DNA from: JABFRG01 sp046351415
GTDB taxonomy: Bacteria > Myxococcota_A > Polyangia > Polyangiales > Polyangiaceae
Length of the DNA stretch: 64,000 nucleotides
Assembly: GCA_046351415.1 (NCBI GenBank)
Contig: JAXLYO010000002.1
Coordinates: forward strand, 248,001 to 312,000
Direction of reading: 5' to 3'
Below the pieces are notes generated by a model. The model did no database searches and had not been told where the DNA came from. It saw only the letters and a program-made list of their open reading frames with translations. The position numbers were made by a program, and so were the translations under genes. Below, piece by piece: positions 40,315 through 49,014 of this stretch; position 1 is the first letter of the stretch, and each line of letters begins with the position of its first letter.

Positions 40315-41253
40315 ATGGCGTGGCCCACGAAGAAAGCCGCCGGGCTCGACGCGAGCGCGAAGCAAAGCTTCGGCAAAGGCGTCTTTCGCCGCTGTGACGA
40401 TTGCGGAGAAACGACCACTTCCGAAGCCTTCGAAGCCAACTTCGAAGTCTGCCCGCATTGCTCGAAACATCACAAGCTGAGCGCAGCGCGCTGGCGCGAA
40501 CTCTTGCTCGACAAGGGTGAGCTCCATGAGTGGGATGAGTCTCTGAGCTCTGCGGACCCATTGAAGTTCACCGACGGCAAGGCCTATAGCGACCGCGTCA
40601 AGTCGTCCATGAAGAGCTCCAAGAGTCGCGACGCCATCGAAATCGGATCGGCCAAGCTCGAGGGTATCCCCGTCGCCTACGGTGCATTCGTTTTCGCCTT
40701 CATGGGAGGCTCGATGGGCTCCGTGGTCGGCGAGAAAATCACGCGCCTCTTCGAGCACGCGATCGAGCACAAGCTTCCCGTCATCTTGCTTCAGGCATCC
40801 GGCGGAGCACGCATGCAGGAAGGCATCTTGAGCCTCATGCAAATGGCCAAAACCGTGGCTGCGCGTGAACGCCTTCGCGACGCGAAGCTCCCCTTCTTGA
40901 GCGTTCTCTTGAACCCGACGACCGGCGGTGTCGCGGCGAGCTTCGCATTCCTGGGCGACGTCAACATCGCCGAGCCGAAGGCCCTCGTTGGTTTTGCGGG
41001 TCCCCGCGTCATCGAAAACACGATTCGACAGAAGCTGCCCGAAGGGTTTCAAACGTCGGAGTTCCTCTTGGAGCACGGCATGATTGATCGCATCACGAGC
41101 CGCCTCTCGATGAAGAAAGAGCTCGCTACCATCCTGCGATTGCTCTTGCCGCACGTTCCGGAAGAGCGCCGCTCCACGCGCAAGCTCCCGAACGACCGAC
41201 CGTCGCGAAAGCTTCCGCGCGATCGCAGTTCCCGCAAACTCCCCAACGCCTGA
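40315..41253 (+). CDS. accD: Acetyl-CoA carboxylase carboxyltransferase subunit beta
   Basis: AccD joins AccA to transfer carboxyl from biotin to acetyl-CoA, making malonyl-CoA. The N-terminal zinc ribbon is RRCDDCGE and VCPHCSKHHKL. The crotonase-like core shows GSMGSVVGEKITR, LLQASGGARMQEG, NPTTGGVAASFA and AFAGPRVI-type ends (VGFAGPRVIENT). It has 312 residues. The last 26 residues are unusual: three units of S/T-RKLP-N/R (41173-41250), a basic tail that typical AccD lacks. Its stop overlaps folC (TGATG), the classic accD-folC order. Confidence 0.95.
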   Translation: MAWPTKKAAGLDASAKQSFGKGVFRRCDDCGETTTSEAFEANFEVCPHCSKHHKLSAARWRELLLDKGELHEWDESLSSADPLKFTDGKAYSDRVKSSMKSSKSRDAIEIGSAKLEGIPVAYGAFVFAFMGGSMGSVVGEKITRLFEHAIEHKLPVILLQASGGARMQEGILSLMQMAKTVAARERLRDAKLPFLSVLLNPTTGGVAASFAFLGDVNIAEPKALVGFAGPRVIENTIRQKLPEGFQTSEFLLEHGMIDRITSRLSMKKELATILRLLLPHVPEERRSTRKLPNDRPSRKLPRDRSSRKLPNA

Positions 41254-42479
41254 TGTCAGGCCCTGCTTCGCCGCTCGCGAAGCCGCTCGCAGCGCTCTAC
41301 GCGCTGGGTGGTGGTGGCATCAAACTAGGCCTCTTCGGGATGCGCGAGGCTTGCGAGCGCGCCGGACACCCAGAGCGAAGTTTCGATTGTGTGCATATCG
41401 CAGGCACGAACGGCAAAGGCTCCACGTCCGCATTCGTCGAGTCCGTCGCGCGCGCAGAGGGGCTCCGAACGGGCATGTACTCTTCGCCGCACCTGTGTAG
41501 GTTTGCAGAGCGCATTCGCATCGACGGGGAGCCGATCGACGACGAGGCACTCGCGGAGGCTTTGAACGAAGCCCAAGAGCTTGCGCCCGACCTGAGCTTC
41601 TTCGAGGTCGCGACGCTGACGGCATTTCTTGTCTTCCGAAAGGCCAAGGTCGAGCTCGCCGTCTTGGAGGTGGGGCTGGGCGGCCGCCTCGATGCCACGA
41701 ACGTGGTGGAACGACCACTCGTGACGGCGATCACCAGCATCGGGCTCGATCACATGCAGTATCTCGGCAACACACTCGAAGAAATCGCGGGCGAAAAGGC
41801 GGGGATCTTGAAGCGCGGTGTACCTTGCGTTCTCGGACGTCTCCCTTCGGCGGCGGAGAAAACCATACGGGAGCGGGCGCGTGTCATCGGCAGTCCCATC
41901 GTTTCGCACGCACACGAGGCTGAGGCGTGCGCCGCCGTCCTCGCTCCATTGCGAGACCTCTTCCCCGCCTACCAAGCGAACAATTTGGAGGTCGCGTGGC
42001 ACATCGCGCGCGCCCTCGGTCGCGATGAGCATTTCGAAGTCGGCGCGCGCTCGATGAGCTGGCCTGGCCGTTTCGAGCTCATCGAAAAGGACGGAACGAA
42101 GTACCTACTCGATGGCGCACACAATCCCGAGGGCGCAGCGGCGCTCGCTGCTTCGCTCGACGCTCGCGCGCTCGTACCGGCTGTGCTTGTCTTCGGTGCC
42201 ATGGCCGACAAATCGTGGGAAGAAACACTACGAACACTCGGCCCCAGAGCTCGCTCGCGTATCTACGTGCAACCGAAGGGGCGTGCCCCGGCGCCCCTCG
42301 CCGACCTCGAACGCACGCTGGACGGTACGTCCAAAGAGTCCGTGGCGGAGGCGCTCGCGGAAGGGACGAGGCGCGCAGGCCAAGGAGGCCTCGTGCTCGT
42401 CGCAGGGTCGCTGTATCTCGTGGGCGAAGCGCGATCCCTTCTCCTCGGTCTTCCGATGGACCCGCCGATTGCGCTCTGA
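41253..42479 (+). CDS. folC: Folylpolyglutamate synthase / dihydrofolate synthase
   Basis: Adds glutamate to dihydropteroate and to tetrahydrofolate with ATP. The Mur-ligase type fold shows the P-loop IAGTNGKGSTSAFVES near residue 48, SSPHLCRFAERIRIDG, and the central LEVGLGGRLDATNV with the metal glutamate/aspartate. DGAHNPEGAAAL marks the C-terminal Rossmann domain. It has 408 residues. The ATG shares a base with the accD stop. Whether both activities are retained cannot be told from sequence. Confidence 0.93.
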   Translation: MSGPASPLAKPLAALYALGGGGIKLGLFGMREACERAGHPERSFDCVHIAGTNGKGSTSAFVESVARAEGLRTGMYSSPHLCRFAERIRIDGEPIDDEALAEALNEAQELAPDLSFFEVATLTAFLVFRKAKVELAVLEVGLGGRLDATNVVERPLVTAITSIGLDHMQYLGNTLEEIAGEKAGILKRGVPCVLGRLPSAAEKTIRERARVIGSPIVSHAHEAEACAAVLAPLRDLFPAYQANNLEVAWHIARALGRDEHFEVGARSMSWPGRFELIEKDGTKYLLDGAHNPEGAAALAASLDARALVPAVLVFGAMADKSWEETLRTLGPRARSRIYVQPKGRAPAPLADLERTLDGTSKESVAEALAEGTRRAGQGGLVLVAGSLYLVGEARSLLLGLPMDPPIAL

Positions 42480-42511
42480 AGCCGAGCGCCACCTCTGATA
42501 GCATCGCACGC

Positions 42512-42997
42512 ATGCCGAGCTTCGATATTGCGTCCAAAGTTCAGTGGCACGAAGTCGACAACGCGCTCCAGCAAGCACAGAAGGAGATCGCACAGCGCTT
42601 CGACTTCAAGGACACGTCGACCGACATCGAGAAGACGAAGGAAGGCCTCGTCATCGACTCGACGACCGAAGACCGCGCCAAGGCCGCGCTCACTGTCCTC
42701 CAGGAGAAGATCGTTCGGCGGAAACTCAGCTTGCGTTTTTTCGACGCGCAGGACCCCCAGGCGACCGGCAAGGGCGGCTCGCGTATTCTTGTGAAGGTAA
42801 AAGAAGGCGTCGAGACCGAGGTCGCCAAGAAGATTATCCTGGCCATCAAGGAATCGAAGCTGAAGGTTCAGAGCTCCATTCAAGAGGCGCAAGTCCGCGT
42901 TTCTGCCAAGAACAAGGACGACCTCCAGAAGACCATCGCGCTCATGCGTGCGAGCGATTTTGGAATCGAACTTCAATACATCAACTTCCGCGACTAA
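42512..42997 (+). CDS. YajQ-family nucleotide-binding protein
   Basis: A 161-residue protein matching YajQ: MPSFDIASKVQWHEVDNALQ, the segment QRFDFKDT, and the C-terminal DLQKTIALMRASDFGIELQY with INFRD end. YajQ proteins are ferredoxin-like two-domain folds; some bind cyclic di-GMP and act on virulence transcription, others bind nucleic acid. Start at ATG 42512, 32 bases after folC. It may be expressed with folC and glmM but no functional tie is evident. Confidence 0.92.
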   Translation: MPSFDIASKVQWHEVDNALQQAQKEIAQRFDFKDTSTDIEKTKEGLVIDSTTEDRAKAALTVLQEKIVRRKLSLRFFDAQDPQATGKGGSRILVKVKEGVETEVAKKIILAIKESKLKVQSSIQEAQVRVSAKNKDDLQKTIALMRASDFGIELQYINFRD

Positions 42998-43042
42998 CTG
43001 CCGTTCCAACAGCGAGTCATCGACTCGAGGACCCAACGACCC

Positions 43043-44455
43043 ATGGCAAAACCCAAAGAGAAGGCCGCTTCCACCTCCAAACCTCGCGTGCGCAAGTTCT
43101 TCGGAACCGACGGCATTCGCGGGGTTGCCAACGGAGAGCCCCTCTACCCCGAGCTCGCCCTCAAACTCGGCCGTGCGATTGCATTCGTCGCGGGCCGCGG
43201 AAAGAGCCACACGCCGCAAATTCTCATCGGTAAAGACACGCGCCTCTCCGGCTACATGATCGAAACGGCGCTCGCTTCGGGCATCTGCTCGCAAGGCGGT
43301 CGCGTCGTCCTCTGTGGGCCGATCCCGACGCCGGCCGTAGCGCACCTGACGACGAGCATGCGTGCGGACGCCGGCATCGTCATCAGCGCGAGCCACAACC
43401 CCTACGCCGACAACGGCATCAAGATCTTCGGCGCCGATGGGTTCAAGCTCCCCGATGAGCTCGAGTTCGAGCTCGAGCATCTCATGGAGAACGAGAGCGC
43501 CCTCGGCGTGCGCCCCACCGGCCCCGGCATTGGAAAAGCAACGAAGCTCGAAGATGCGCGCGGCCGCTACGTCGTGTTCGCCAAGAACACCTTTCCGAGC
43601 GCCCTCACGTTGGACGGCATCCGTGTCGTCGTCGATGCAGCGCATGGAGCGGCATACCACGTGGCTCCGATGGTCTTCGCGGAGCTCGGTGCGACCCTTA
43701 CGTCGATTGGCGTGAAGCCGAACGGCGTCAACATCAACAAGGACGCAGGGGCGCTTCACCCCGACAAGCTGCGCGCGGAAGTCGTGAAGCATGGCGCAGA
43801 CATCGGCATCGCTCTCGACGGCGATGCCGACCGTGTGGTGCTCATCGACGAAAAGGGCCAGGTCGTCGATGGTGACGTCGTCATGGCGCTTTCGGCTCGC
43901 CACCTCAAGGAGGAGGGTAAACTCAAGAAGAACACCCTCGTCGCGACCGTGATGAGCAACCTCGGCCTAGAACGCTCGATGGCGGCGCTCGGCGGAAAGC
44001 TCGTTCGTACGGCCGTCGGCGATCGCTACGTGGTCGAAGCGATGCGGAGCGGCGGCTACAATCTCGGCGGTGAGCAGTCGGGGCACCTCATCTTCTTGGA
44101 TCATGCCTCGACCGGCGACGGCACCGTGGCTGCGCTCCAGGTCCTCGCGGTCATGCGTAGCACCGGCAAGCCCCTCTCGGAGCTCGCACATGGCGCCATG
44201 GAGCGCGTGCCACAGGTCCTCGAAAACGTGACCCTCGCGTCCCGCAAGCCACTCGAAGACATGCCGAAGCTCGCCGCGGCTTCGGCGAAGGTGAAAGACG
44301 CACTCGGCAATGAAGGCCGGGTACTCGTTCGCTGGAGCGGGACGGAGCCCAAGCTGCGCGTCATGATCGAGGGTCCGAGCGAGGACAAGATCCGCAGCTA
44401 CGCACTCGCTCTCGTCGCCGCCGCAAAGAAGGACATCCCCGGAGCGGCCCCGTGA
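43043..44455 (+). CDS. glmM: Phosphoglucosamine mutase
   Basis: Converts glucosamine-6-phosphate to glucosamine-1-phosphate for peptidoglycan and lipopolysaccharide. The N-terminal KFFGTDGIRGVAN, the phosphoserine loop ISASHNPYADNG with catalytic Ser117, the metal loop DGDADRVVLID and the sugar-specific GEQSGH are all present; the phosphate site RWSGTEPKLRVM lies near the C-terminus. GEQSGH favours GlmM over phosphoglucomutase. It has 470 residues. Its stop overlaps the following GTG start. Confidence 0.97.
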   Translation: MAKPKEKAASTSKPRVRKFFGTDGIRGVANGEPLYPELALKLGRAIAFVAGRGKSHTPQILIGKDTRLSGYMIETALASGICSQGGRVVLCGPIPTPAVAHLTTSMRADAGIVISASHNPYADNGIKIFGADGFKLPDELEFELEHLMENESALGVRPTGPGIGKATKLEDARGRYVVFAKNTFPSALTLDGIRVVVDAAHGAAYHVAPMVFAELGATLTSIGVKPNGVNINKDAGALHPDKLRAEVVKHGADIGIALDGDADRVVLIDEKGQVVDGDVVMALSARHLKEEGKLKKNTLVATVMSNLGLERSMAALGGKLVRTAVGDRYVVEAMRSGGYNLGGEQSGHLIFLDHASTGDGTVAALQVLAVMRSTGKPLSELAHGAMERVPQVLENVTLASRKPLEDMPKLAAASAKVKDALGNEGRVLVRWSGTEPKLRVMIEGPSEDKIRSYALALVAAAKKDIPGAAP

Positions 44456-45135
44456 AACGCAGCGTCCTTGCCGTCTGCGCAGCGGCCGCCGCGTTCCTTT
44501 CGACGACGGCTTTCGCTGACGTTCCTCCCGAACCGGGCAGAAAGCGCGTGCCCGTCCGCTACATCGTGCAGCGCATTCCCAAAGGCAGCATGCGCTTGTG
44601 GGGTGTCCCGTGCGGAGCGGACGATCACGGTGCGTCGGCGCGTGCGGGCACCTGGTTCGAAGTGAAGGAAGGCGAACCGCACGATGTCGGTCGCTATTCG
44701 AATGGCACATGCCCGGTGTACGCGATCAAGAACGACCTGTTCGTCTCGAAGCTGAGCGCCCGCGAAGAGTCGAGCCCGAACTGGCTAGACGACGCGAGGA
44801 AGGCGTCCGTACCGTGCCAAGGCATGGAGGGTCTCTTCTTCCAACGGGAAATCTCCTCCAGCGAGCCGCGAAACACCGATGACTCGATCTTCGGTGTGGT
44901 GAGCTTGAGCGAAGCCGAGTGCAAGGTCGCGGTGTCCTCCGCCCCCGTGACGAGCATCGATCACACGTCGAGCGTTCCCGGCAAATCGCGATGCGGTTGC
45001 GGTGTGCAGCGTGCCGAGGACGCGATCGTGCCATGGTTCTTGGCGCTCGGAGCCCTAGCGGTTTCGCGACGCCGTCATCAGGTCGCGGCAAAGGTCACGA
45101 GTCGCGCGCGCGGCACGCGATGCTCGAAGTCGTGA
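44452..45135 (+). CDS. Secreted protein with MYXO-CTERM-like sorting tail
   Basis: A 227-residue protein beginning at GTG, overlapping glmM. The signal is MKRSVLAVCAAAAAFLSTTAFA with cleavage before DVPPEP. The mature part has four cysteines in the middle. Near the C-terminus it has the tripartite pattern of MYXO-CTERM signals: a Cys-bearing motif SRCGCGV, a hydrophobic helix AIVPWFLALGALAV and an Arg cluster SRRR. Unlike most such tails it continues ~20 residues past the arginines. Known for the system: the Cys is likely processed and lipid-anchored at the outer membrane. Its end overlaps a convergent gene by 41 bases. Confidence 0.75.
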   Translation: MKRSVLAVCAAAAAFLSTTAFADVPPEPGRKRVPVRYIVQRIPKGSMRLWGVPCGADDHGASARAGTWFEVKEGEPHDVGRYSNGTCPVYAIKNDLFVSKLSAREESSPNWLDDARKASVPCQGMEGLFFQREISSSEPRNTDDSIFGVVSLSEAECKVAVSSAPVTSIDHTSSVPGKSRCGCGVQRAEDAIVPWFLALGALAVSRRRHQVAAKVTSRARGTRCSKS

Positions 45136-45754
45136 GGGACGCATAGGTCGCCAAAAAGAACGCAGAGAACATGATGGTGAAGAGCCACGCCGTCGAGTAC
45201 TCACGCGGGTTCACCAGCGGAGCGAGCGAGCAACGGGCGACCGAAAACGGATGAAACGCGGCGTCCCAGGTGTTGAAGCGAAGAAATCGACCCAGGTATA
45301 TCCCATATGCGGAGAGAGCAGACGCAACGACCACGTATGCGACACTGGCACTTTTCGACAGGCGCTCGTGTACGACATGGGCCGTGACTCGTACGGCGGC
45401 GATGCCGAGCACCAGTCCGGACCATGCGAATGAAGCGAACATGAGTGCGTCGAACCAATAGGGCGCGCTCGCGGCGACTTTCAAGTGGACGAGGTCCGTC
45501 ACGAGGTAGGGCGCGTTCGGCAAGAATCCGAGGAACGCGACCGCCAAAACGAAGACGAGCGCTCTGTTCGTCGGCGTCCTCATCCCCACCGCAAGAAGTC
45601 GCGCAAGACCGTACGGTATCCACGCAAGAAGGAGGTTCCAAAGGAGGAAGAGATAGGACGTGTGCCCGACGAGGAGGCTACGCATCGCCACGAACGAGAC
45701 TGACAGAGCACTCGAGAGAACGAGCGGTAGAAGAGCGGGATCGCGTCTTGCCAT
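45095..45754 (-). CDS. DUF1361 family membrane protein
   Basis: A 219-residue protein with about six transmembrane helices. The family's characteristic segments are present: FLLWNLLLAWIPY, FLGFLPNAPYLVTDLVHLK, YWFDALMFASFAWSG and LGRFLRFNTWDAAFHP. The function of DUF1361 is unknown. Several charged or polar residues lie within the membrane region (LPNAPYLVTD), suggesting transport or catalysis. Its last 41 bases overlap the convergent sorted protein gene. The start is the ATG at 45754. Confidence 0.85.
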   Translation of the reverse strand: MARRDPALLPLVLSSALSVSFVAMRSLLVGHTSYLFLLWNLLLAWIPYGLARLLAVGMRTPTNRALVFVLAVAFLGFLPNAPYLVTDLVHLKVAASAPYWFDALMFASFAWSGLVLGIAAVRVTAHVVHERLSKSASVAYVVVASALSAYGIYLGRFLRFNTWDAAFHPFSVARCSLAPLVNPREYSTAWLFTIMFSAFFLATYASLTTSSIACRARDS

Positions 45755-45900
45755 GCTTCATCAACGCACGACCACGGCGGACATGCCTTGGCAACGGTGC
45801 CGAGCGGTCGCAACGCGAGGGCGAGCGGTCGCCCCGACGGTCCACGCAGAAAGACATCGCTCGGCAACGAGTCGAATGGCTCTCGGCAAACTCGTAATCG

Positions 45901-46386
45901 CTACCTATCGCAGCCCTCGACCTTGATGAAACCTGCGGCCTTCCGCCCGCTTCCATCTTCGCACGCGACATTGGACGAAGCACGACCCGGGGCCGCCCCC
46001 ATACCGGCCTCCGCGCTCAGCACGCACTTGGTCGCGGAAAACGGGCACTCCGCTCCGGTAATCGTGAGGCCTCCGGCCACTTCGAGTGTCTTTCCCGCTT
46101 CAGGCCAACCCTCGGATTGCCAAAAGTTGTCGACGCCTTTCACGACCGCAGCGGATACCGCATAACTCGTACCACTCCGCCTGACGGTACATGCTGGCTC
46201 TTTGCCTGGAACGGACGTGACGGTGCGGGTCTCGCCTTTGACAGGACACTCGACTTCGATCGCGAGTTCGATCCGAGGCGGGCCCGCGTCTGCCCCTGCG
46301 TCATCGGAACCAGTTCCAGATGTCGCGCTTGCGCACGCCACAATTGCGACGAAGCTCACAACAGGTGCGGCGGCCAAAGGTCTCAC
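45901..46386 (-). CDS. Small putative lipoprotein, 161 aa
   Basis: The start is set at GTG 46386, which gives a signal (RPLAAAPVVSFVAIVAC) with lipobox-like IVAC; longer frames upstream lack one. The mature part is Ser/Gly/Asp-rich near the start and then has a beta-type domain with five cysteines (VECPVKG, PACTVRR, AECPFSATKC, VACEDGS, EGCDR). Unknown family. Two tandem CTGTCACA units lie upstream at 46433-46450 and may be a promoter element. The 146 bases between this gene and the DUF1361 gene hold nothing I recognise. Confidence 0.6.
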   Translation of the reverse strand: MRPLAAAPVVSFVAIVACASATSGTGSDDAGADAGPPRIELAIEVECPVKGETRTVTSVPGKEPACTVRRSGTSYAVSAAVVKGVDNFWQSEGWPEAGKTLEVAGGLTITGAECPFSATKCVLSAEAGMGAAPGRASSNVACEDGSGRKAAGFIKVEGCDR

Positions 46387-46432
46387 GTCACGGCAGTGTA
46401 GTGCAGCAATCCAACGAAACACAAGGCACGAT

Positions 46433-46450
46433 CTGTCACAAACTGTCACA
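46433..46450. repeat. Direct repeat CTGTCACA x2, ten-base period
   Basis: CTGTCACA occurs at 46433-46440 and again at 46443-46450, exactly one helical turn apart, upstream of the leftward lipoprotein gene. The spacing suits a protein binding on one face of the DNA. On the other strand it reads TGTGACAG. Chance occurrence cannot be excluded. Confidence 0.35.
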
Positions 46451-46469
46451 TTCGATGGTCGCTCAAGCG

Positions 46470-46507
46470 GAAGAACCTGCAGAGGCCACGGCCAATGCAG
46501 GTTCTTC
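46470..46507 (-). terminator. Strong hairpin after ahcY
   Basis: GAAGAACCTGCA (46470-46481) and TGCAGGTTCTTC (46496-46507) form a perfect 12-bp stem with a GGCC-containing loop, 20 bases after the ahcY stop. It lacks a long T-run, but its strength and place make termination of the sahR-ahcY transcript the best reading. It separates this unit from the lipoprotein gene on the same strand. Confidence 0.7.
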
Positions 46508-46527
46508 GAAGGACGGTCTACGATCGC

Positions 46528-47847
46528 TCAGTAGCGGTAGTGCTCGGGCTTGAACGGGCCTTCGGCTGCGACGCCGAGGTACTCCGACTGCTCCTTCGTG
46601 AGGGTCGTGAGCTTCACGCCGAGCTTGCCGAGGTGGAGCATGGCGACCTTCTCGTCGAGCTTCTTCGGGAGGGTGTAGACCTGGTTCTTGTAGTTCTTCC
46701 AGTTCTGCCAGAGCTCCATTTGCGCAATCGTCTGGTTCGAGAACGAAGACGACATGACGAACGACGGGTGGCCCGTCGCGCAACCGAGGTTCACGAGGCG
46801 ACCGCGGGCGAGAAGCGTGATGCGCTTGCCGTCCGGGAAGATGAACTGGTCGACCTGCGGCTTGACGTTCTCTTCCTTGATCTCCGGGTTCTTCTCGAGC
46901 CAGTTGACGTCGATTTCGCAATCGAAGTGGCCGATGTTGCAGACGATGGCCTGGTCCTTCATCGCGCGCATGTGCTCGGGACGAAGCACGCCCTTGCAGC
47001 CCGTCGCGGTGACGAAGATGTCGGCAAGCGGAGCCGCCTCTTCCATCGTCGTGACTTGGTAGCCTTCCATCGCGGCCTGGAGCGCGCAGATGGGGTCGAT
47101 CTCCGTGACCATGACGCGAGCGCCGAGGGCGCGGAGCGCTTGGGCCGAGCCCTTGCCGACGTCGCCGTAACCAGCCACGACCGCCGTCTTGCCCGCGAAC
47201 ATGACGCCCGTAGCGCGCTTCAAGCCGTCGCCGAGCGACTCACGGCAACCGTAGAGGTTGTCGAACTTCGACTTCGTGACCGAGTCGTTGACGTTCATGG
47301 CGGGGACCTTGAGGGTTCCGGCCTTCGCCATGTCGTAGAGGCGGTGAACGCCGGTGGTCGTCTCTTCGGAGAGACCGCGGATCGGATCGTCGCCCGTGAA
47401 GAGCTCGGGGTGCTTGTTGTGGATCCAGACGGTGAGGTCGCCGCCGTCGTCGAGAATCATGTTCGGGCCCTTGCCGCCCTTGAACGCGTAGATCTGTGCT
47501 TCGAGGCACTCTTCGTACTCGGCCTCGGTCATGCCCTTCCACGCAAAGACCGGAACGCCGGTCACGGCGATCGCGGCGGCTGCTTGGTCGACCGTCGAGA
47601 AGATGTTGCAGGTCGTCCAGGTCACTTCGGCGCCGAGCGCGGTGAGCGTCTCGATGAGAACCGCGGTCTGGGTGGTCATGTGGAGGCAGCCGGCGATGCG
47701 TGCGCCCTTGAGCGGCTGCGACTTTCCGAACTCCTTGCGGAGGGCCATGAGGCCGGGCATCTCGCTCTCGGCGATCGAGATTTCTTTCCGACCCCAGTCA
47801 GCGAGTCCGATGTCCTTGACCTTGTAGTTCGTCTTGTTGTCCGCCAT
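46528..47847 (-). CDS. ahcY: S-adenosylhomocysteinase
   Basis: Splits S-adenosylhomocysteine into homocysteine and adenosine with bound NAD, clearing the product of methylation. Family features are GCLHMTTQTAVLIETL near residue 45, the NAD-binding VVAGYGDVGKGSAQAL, and the C-terminal KLDEKVAMLHLGKLG with HYRY end. It has 439 residues. I prefer the ATG at 47847 (MADNK) because AAGGA lies eight bases upstream; the ATG at 47853 is too close to it. It lies 32 bases below the ArsR-methyltransferase regulator gene, on the same strand, so it is probably under that regulator's control. Confidence 0.97.
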   Translation of the reverse strand: MADNKTNYKVKDIGLADWGRKEISIAESEMPGLMALRKEFGKSQPLKGARIAGCLHMTTQTAVLIETLTALGAEVTWTTCNIFSTVDQAAAAIAVTGVPVFAWKGMTEAEYEECLEAQIYAFKGGKGPNMILDDGGDLTVWIHNKHPELFTGDDPIRGLSEETTTGVHRLYDMAKAGTLKVPAMNVNDSVTKSKFDNLYGCRESLGDGLKRATGVMFAGKTAVVAGYGDVGKGSAQALRALGARVMVTEIDPICALQAAMEGYQVTTMEEAAPLADIFVTATGCKGVLRPEHMRAMKDQAIVCNIGHFDCEIDVNWLEKNPEIKEENVKPQVDQFIFPDGKRITLLARGRLVNLGCATGHPSFVMSSSFSNQTIAQMELWQNWKNYKNQVYTLPKKLDEKVAMLHLGKLGVKLTTLTKEQSEYLGVAAEGPFKPEHYRY

Positions 47848-47879
47848 GATCATGTTCCTTTTTGTGCTGCTTGGTAGTG

Positions 47880-49007
47880 CTACGAACGTTGTTTCTTCGA
47901 GACCGACTTCGTAGCGGATCGGGCCGTTTGTGCAAGCGGTGTCGCAGATGCGATCTCGTCGGCCGAGGCATGAGCCCTCGCGATGAGTGCGATCCACGGA
48001 AGATGTGCGTCGCTGCCTTTGCTGGGCGACGGGATGGATACGACCGAGATGTCGGAGAAGCCCGCCATGGTCGCCATTTTGGTCAACTCGGACGCCTGGA
48101 AGCCGAGCCAGAGGTCTGCCTGCTCACGCATCGTCTCGTCGTCGTGCGCCGCGTAGTCGAGGAGGAGCAGGGCGCCGGCCGGCGCCAAGAGCGGTCGCAT
48201 GCGCACGAGGAGGTCTTCGGGCTTCGCCGCATGGTGCAATAGCCGCACCGCGAAGGCGACATCGACCTTGCCGTACACGTCCGCAAGCGCCTCGAGGTCG
48301 CCTCCACGGAGCTCGACGTTGCGATACCCGCGCGCTTGAACTCGAAGCTTGGCGAGTTCGAGCTGAGCGGGGGCCCGATCGAGCGCGATGACGCGCGTAA
48401 AGACGGGCGCCACCATGTCGAGCAAACTACCGTCACCGGTACCGACGTCGACAGCCAGCGCGCGCCTCGGAAGCAGACACGAAAGCGCGGAGAGGTAGGA
48501 AGGCAGCTCGCTCGGAACAGCGAGGGCGGCGGCCACATCTTCCCTCGAACGCGCGAAATACTCACGCGAAGCCGCGTCGCGCGCGAGCACCACTTCGGCG
48601 ATCCGACGGAGTGACCCATCGGCCTCGCACAAAGAGCGCCCGCTCTCGAGCGCGTCGAGAACGACGGCGTCCTTTTGTGCCGTCGGGGAAAGCTCGACCA
48701 AGCTACGCGTGCCTTGGCGTGTCACGAGCACGAGCCCGGACTGTTTGAGCGACCCCGCATGCCGAGACACGTTTGGCTGGCTTTCGCCAAGGAGCTCTGC
48801 GAGCTCGCCGATGGTGAGCCGCTCTTCCGCAACCAGGGAAAGAAGCCTCAGGCGAATCGGCTCGGAAAGCACTCGATAAAGGTCCCAGCGCGCGAGACCA
48901 AGACCTGCCCCAGCATTCGTCGATGGAACGGCCACGCCGACGGCCGAGGCGCCCGTACTCTCCGGCGCGCCTGTGGCGGGTGTTTCGGGGACTTGCGTGA
49001 CGTCCAT
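47880..49007 (-). CDS. sahR: ArsR-family regulator fused to SAM-dependent methyltransferase domain (SahR-like)
   Basis: A 375-residue protein. Residues ~40-105 are an ArsR winged helix (LYRVLSEPIRLRLLSLVAEE, LTIGELAELLGESQPNVSRHAGSLKQ). From ~170 it is a class I methyltransferase (ALAVDVGTGDGSLLDMVAP, then VIALDRAP and a motif near VDVAFAVRLLHHAAKPEDLL). The first ~35 residues are Pro/Thr/Gly-rich and flexible. Published work describes SahR, an ArsR-family protein of this build that senses S-adenosylhomocysteine and controls methionine-cycle genes. Its position directly before ahcY supports that role. A palindrome sits in its own promoter. Confidence 0.85.
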   Translation of the reverse strand: MDVTQVPETPATGAPESTGASAVGVAVPSTNAGAGLGLARWDLYRVLSEPIRLRLLSLVAEERLTIGELAELLGESQPNVSRHAGSLKQSGLVLVTRQGTRSLVELSPTAQKDAVVLDALESGRSLCEADGSLRRIAEVVLARDAASREYFARSREDVAAALAVPSELPSYLSALSCLLPRRALAVDVGTGDGSLLDMVAPVFTRVIALDRAPAQLELAKLRVQARGYRNVELRGGDLEALADVYGKVDVAFAVRLLHHAAKPEDLLVRMRPLLAPAGALLLLDYAAHDDETMREQADLWLGFQASELTKMATMAGFSDISVVSIPSPSKGSDAHLPWIALIARAHASADEIASATPLAQTARSATKSVSKKQRS

Positions 49008-49014
49008 CCCGATT

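Noticed and set aside
46470..46507. S-adenosylhomocysteine riboswitch linked to ahcY
   Set aside because: The hairpin is downstream of ahcY, and the 32-base gap upstream of ahcY is too short for such a riboswitch; control by the SahR-like protein is more likely.
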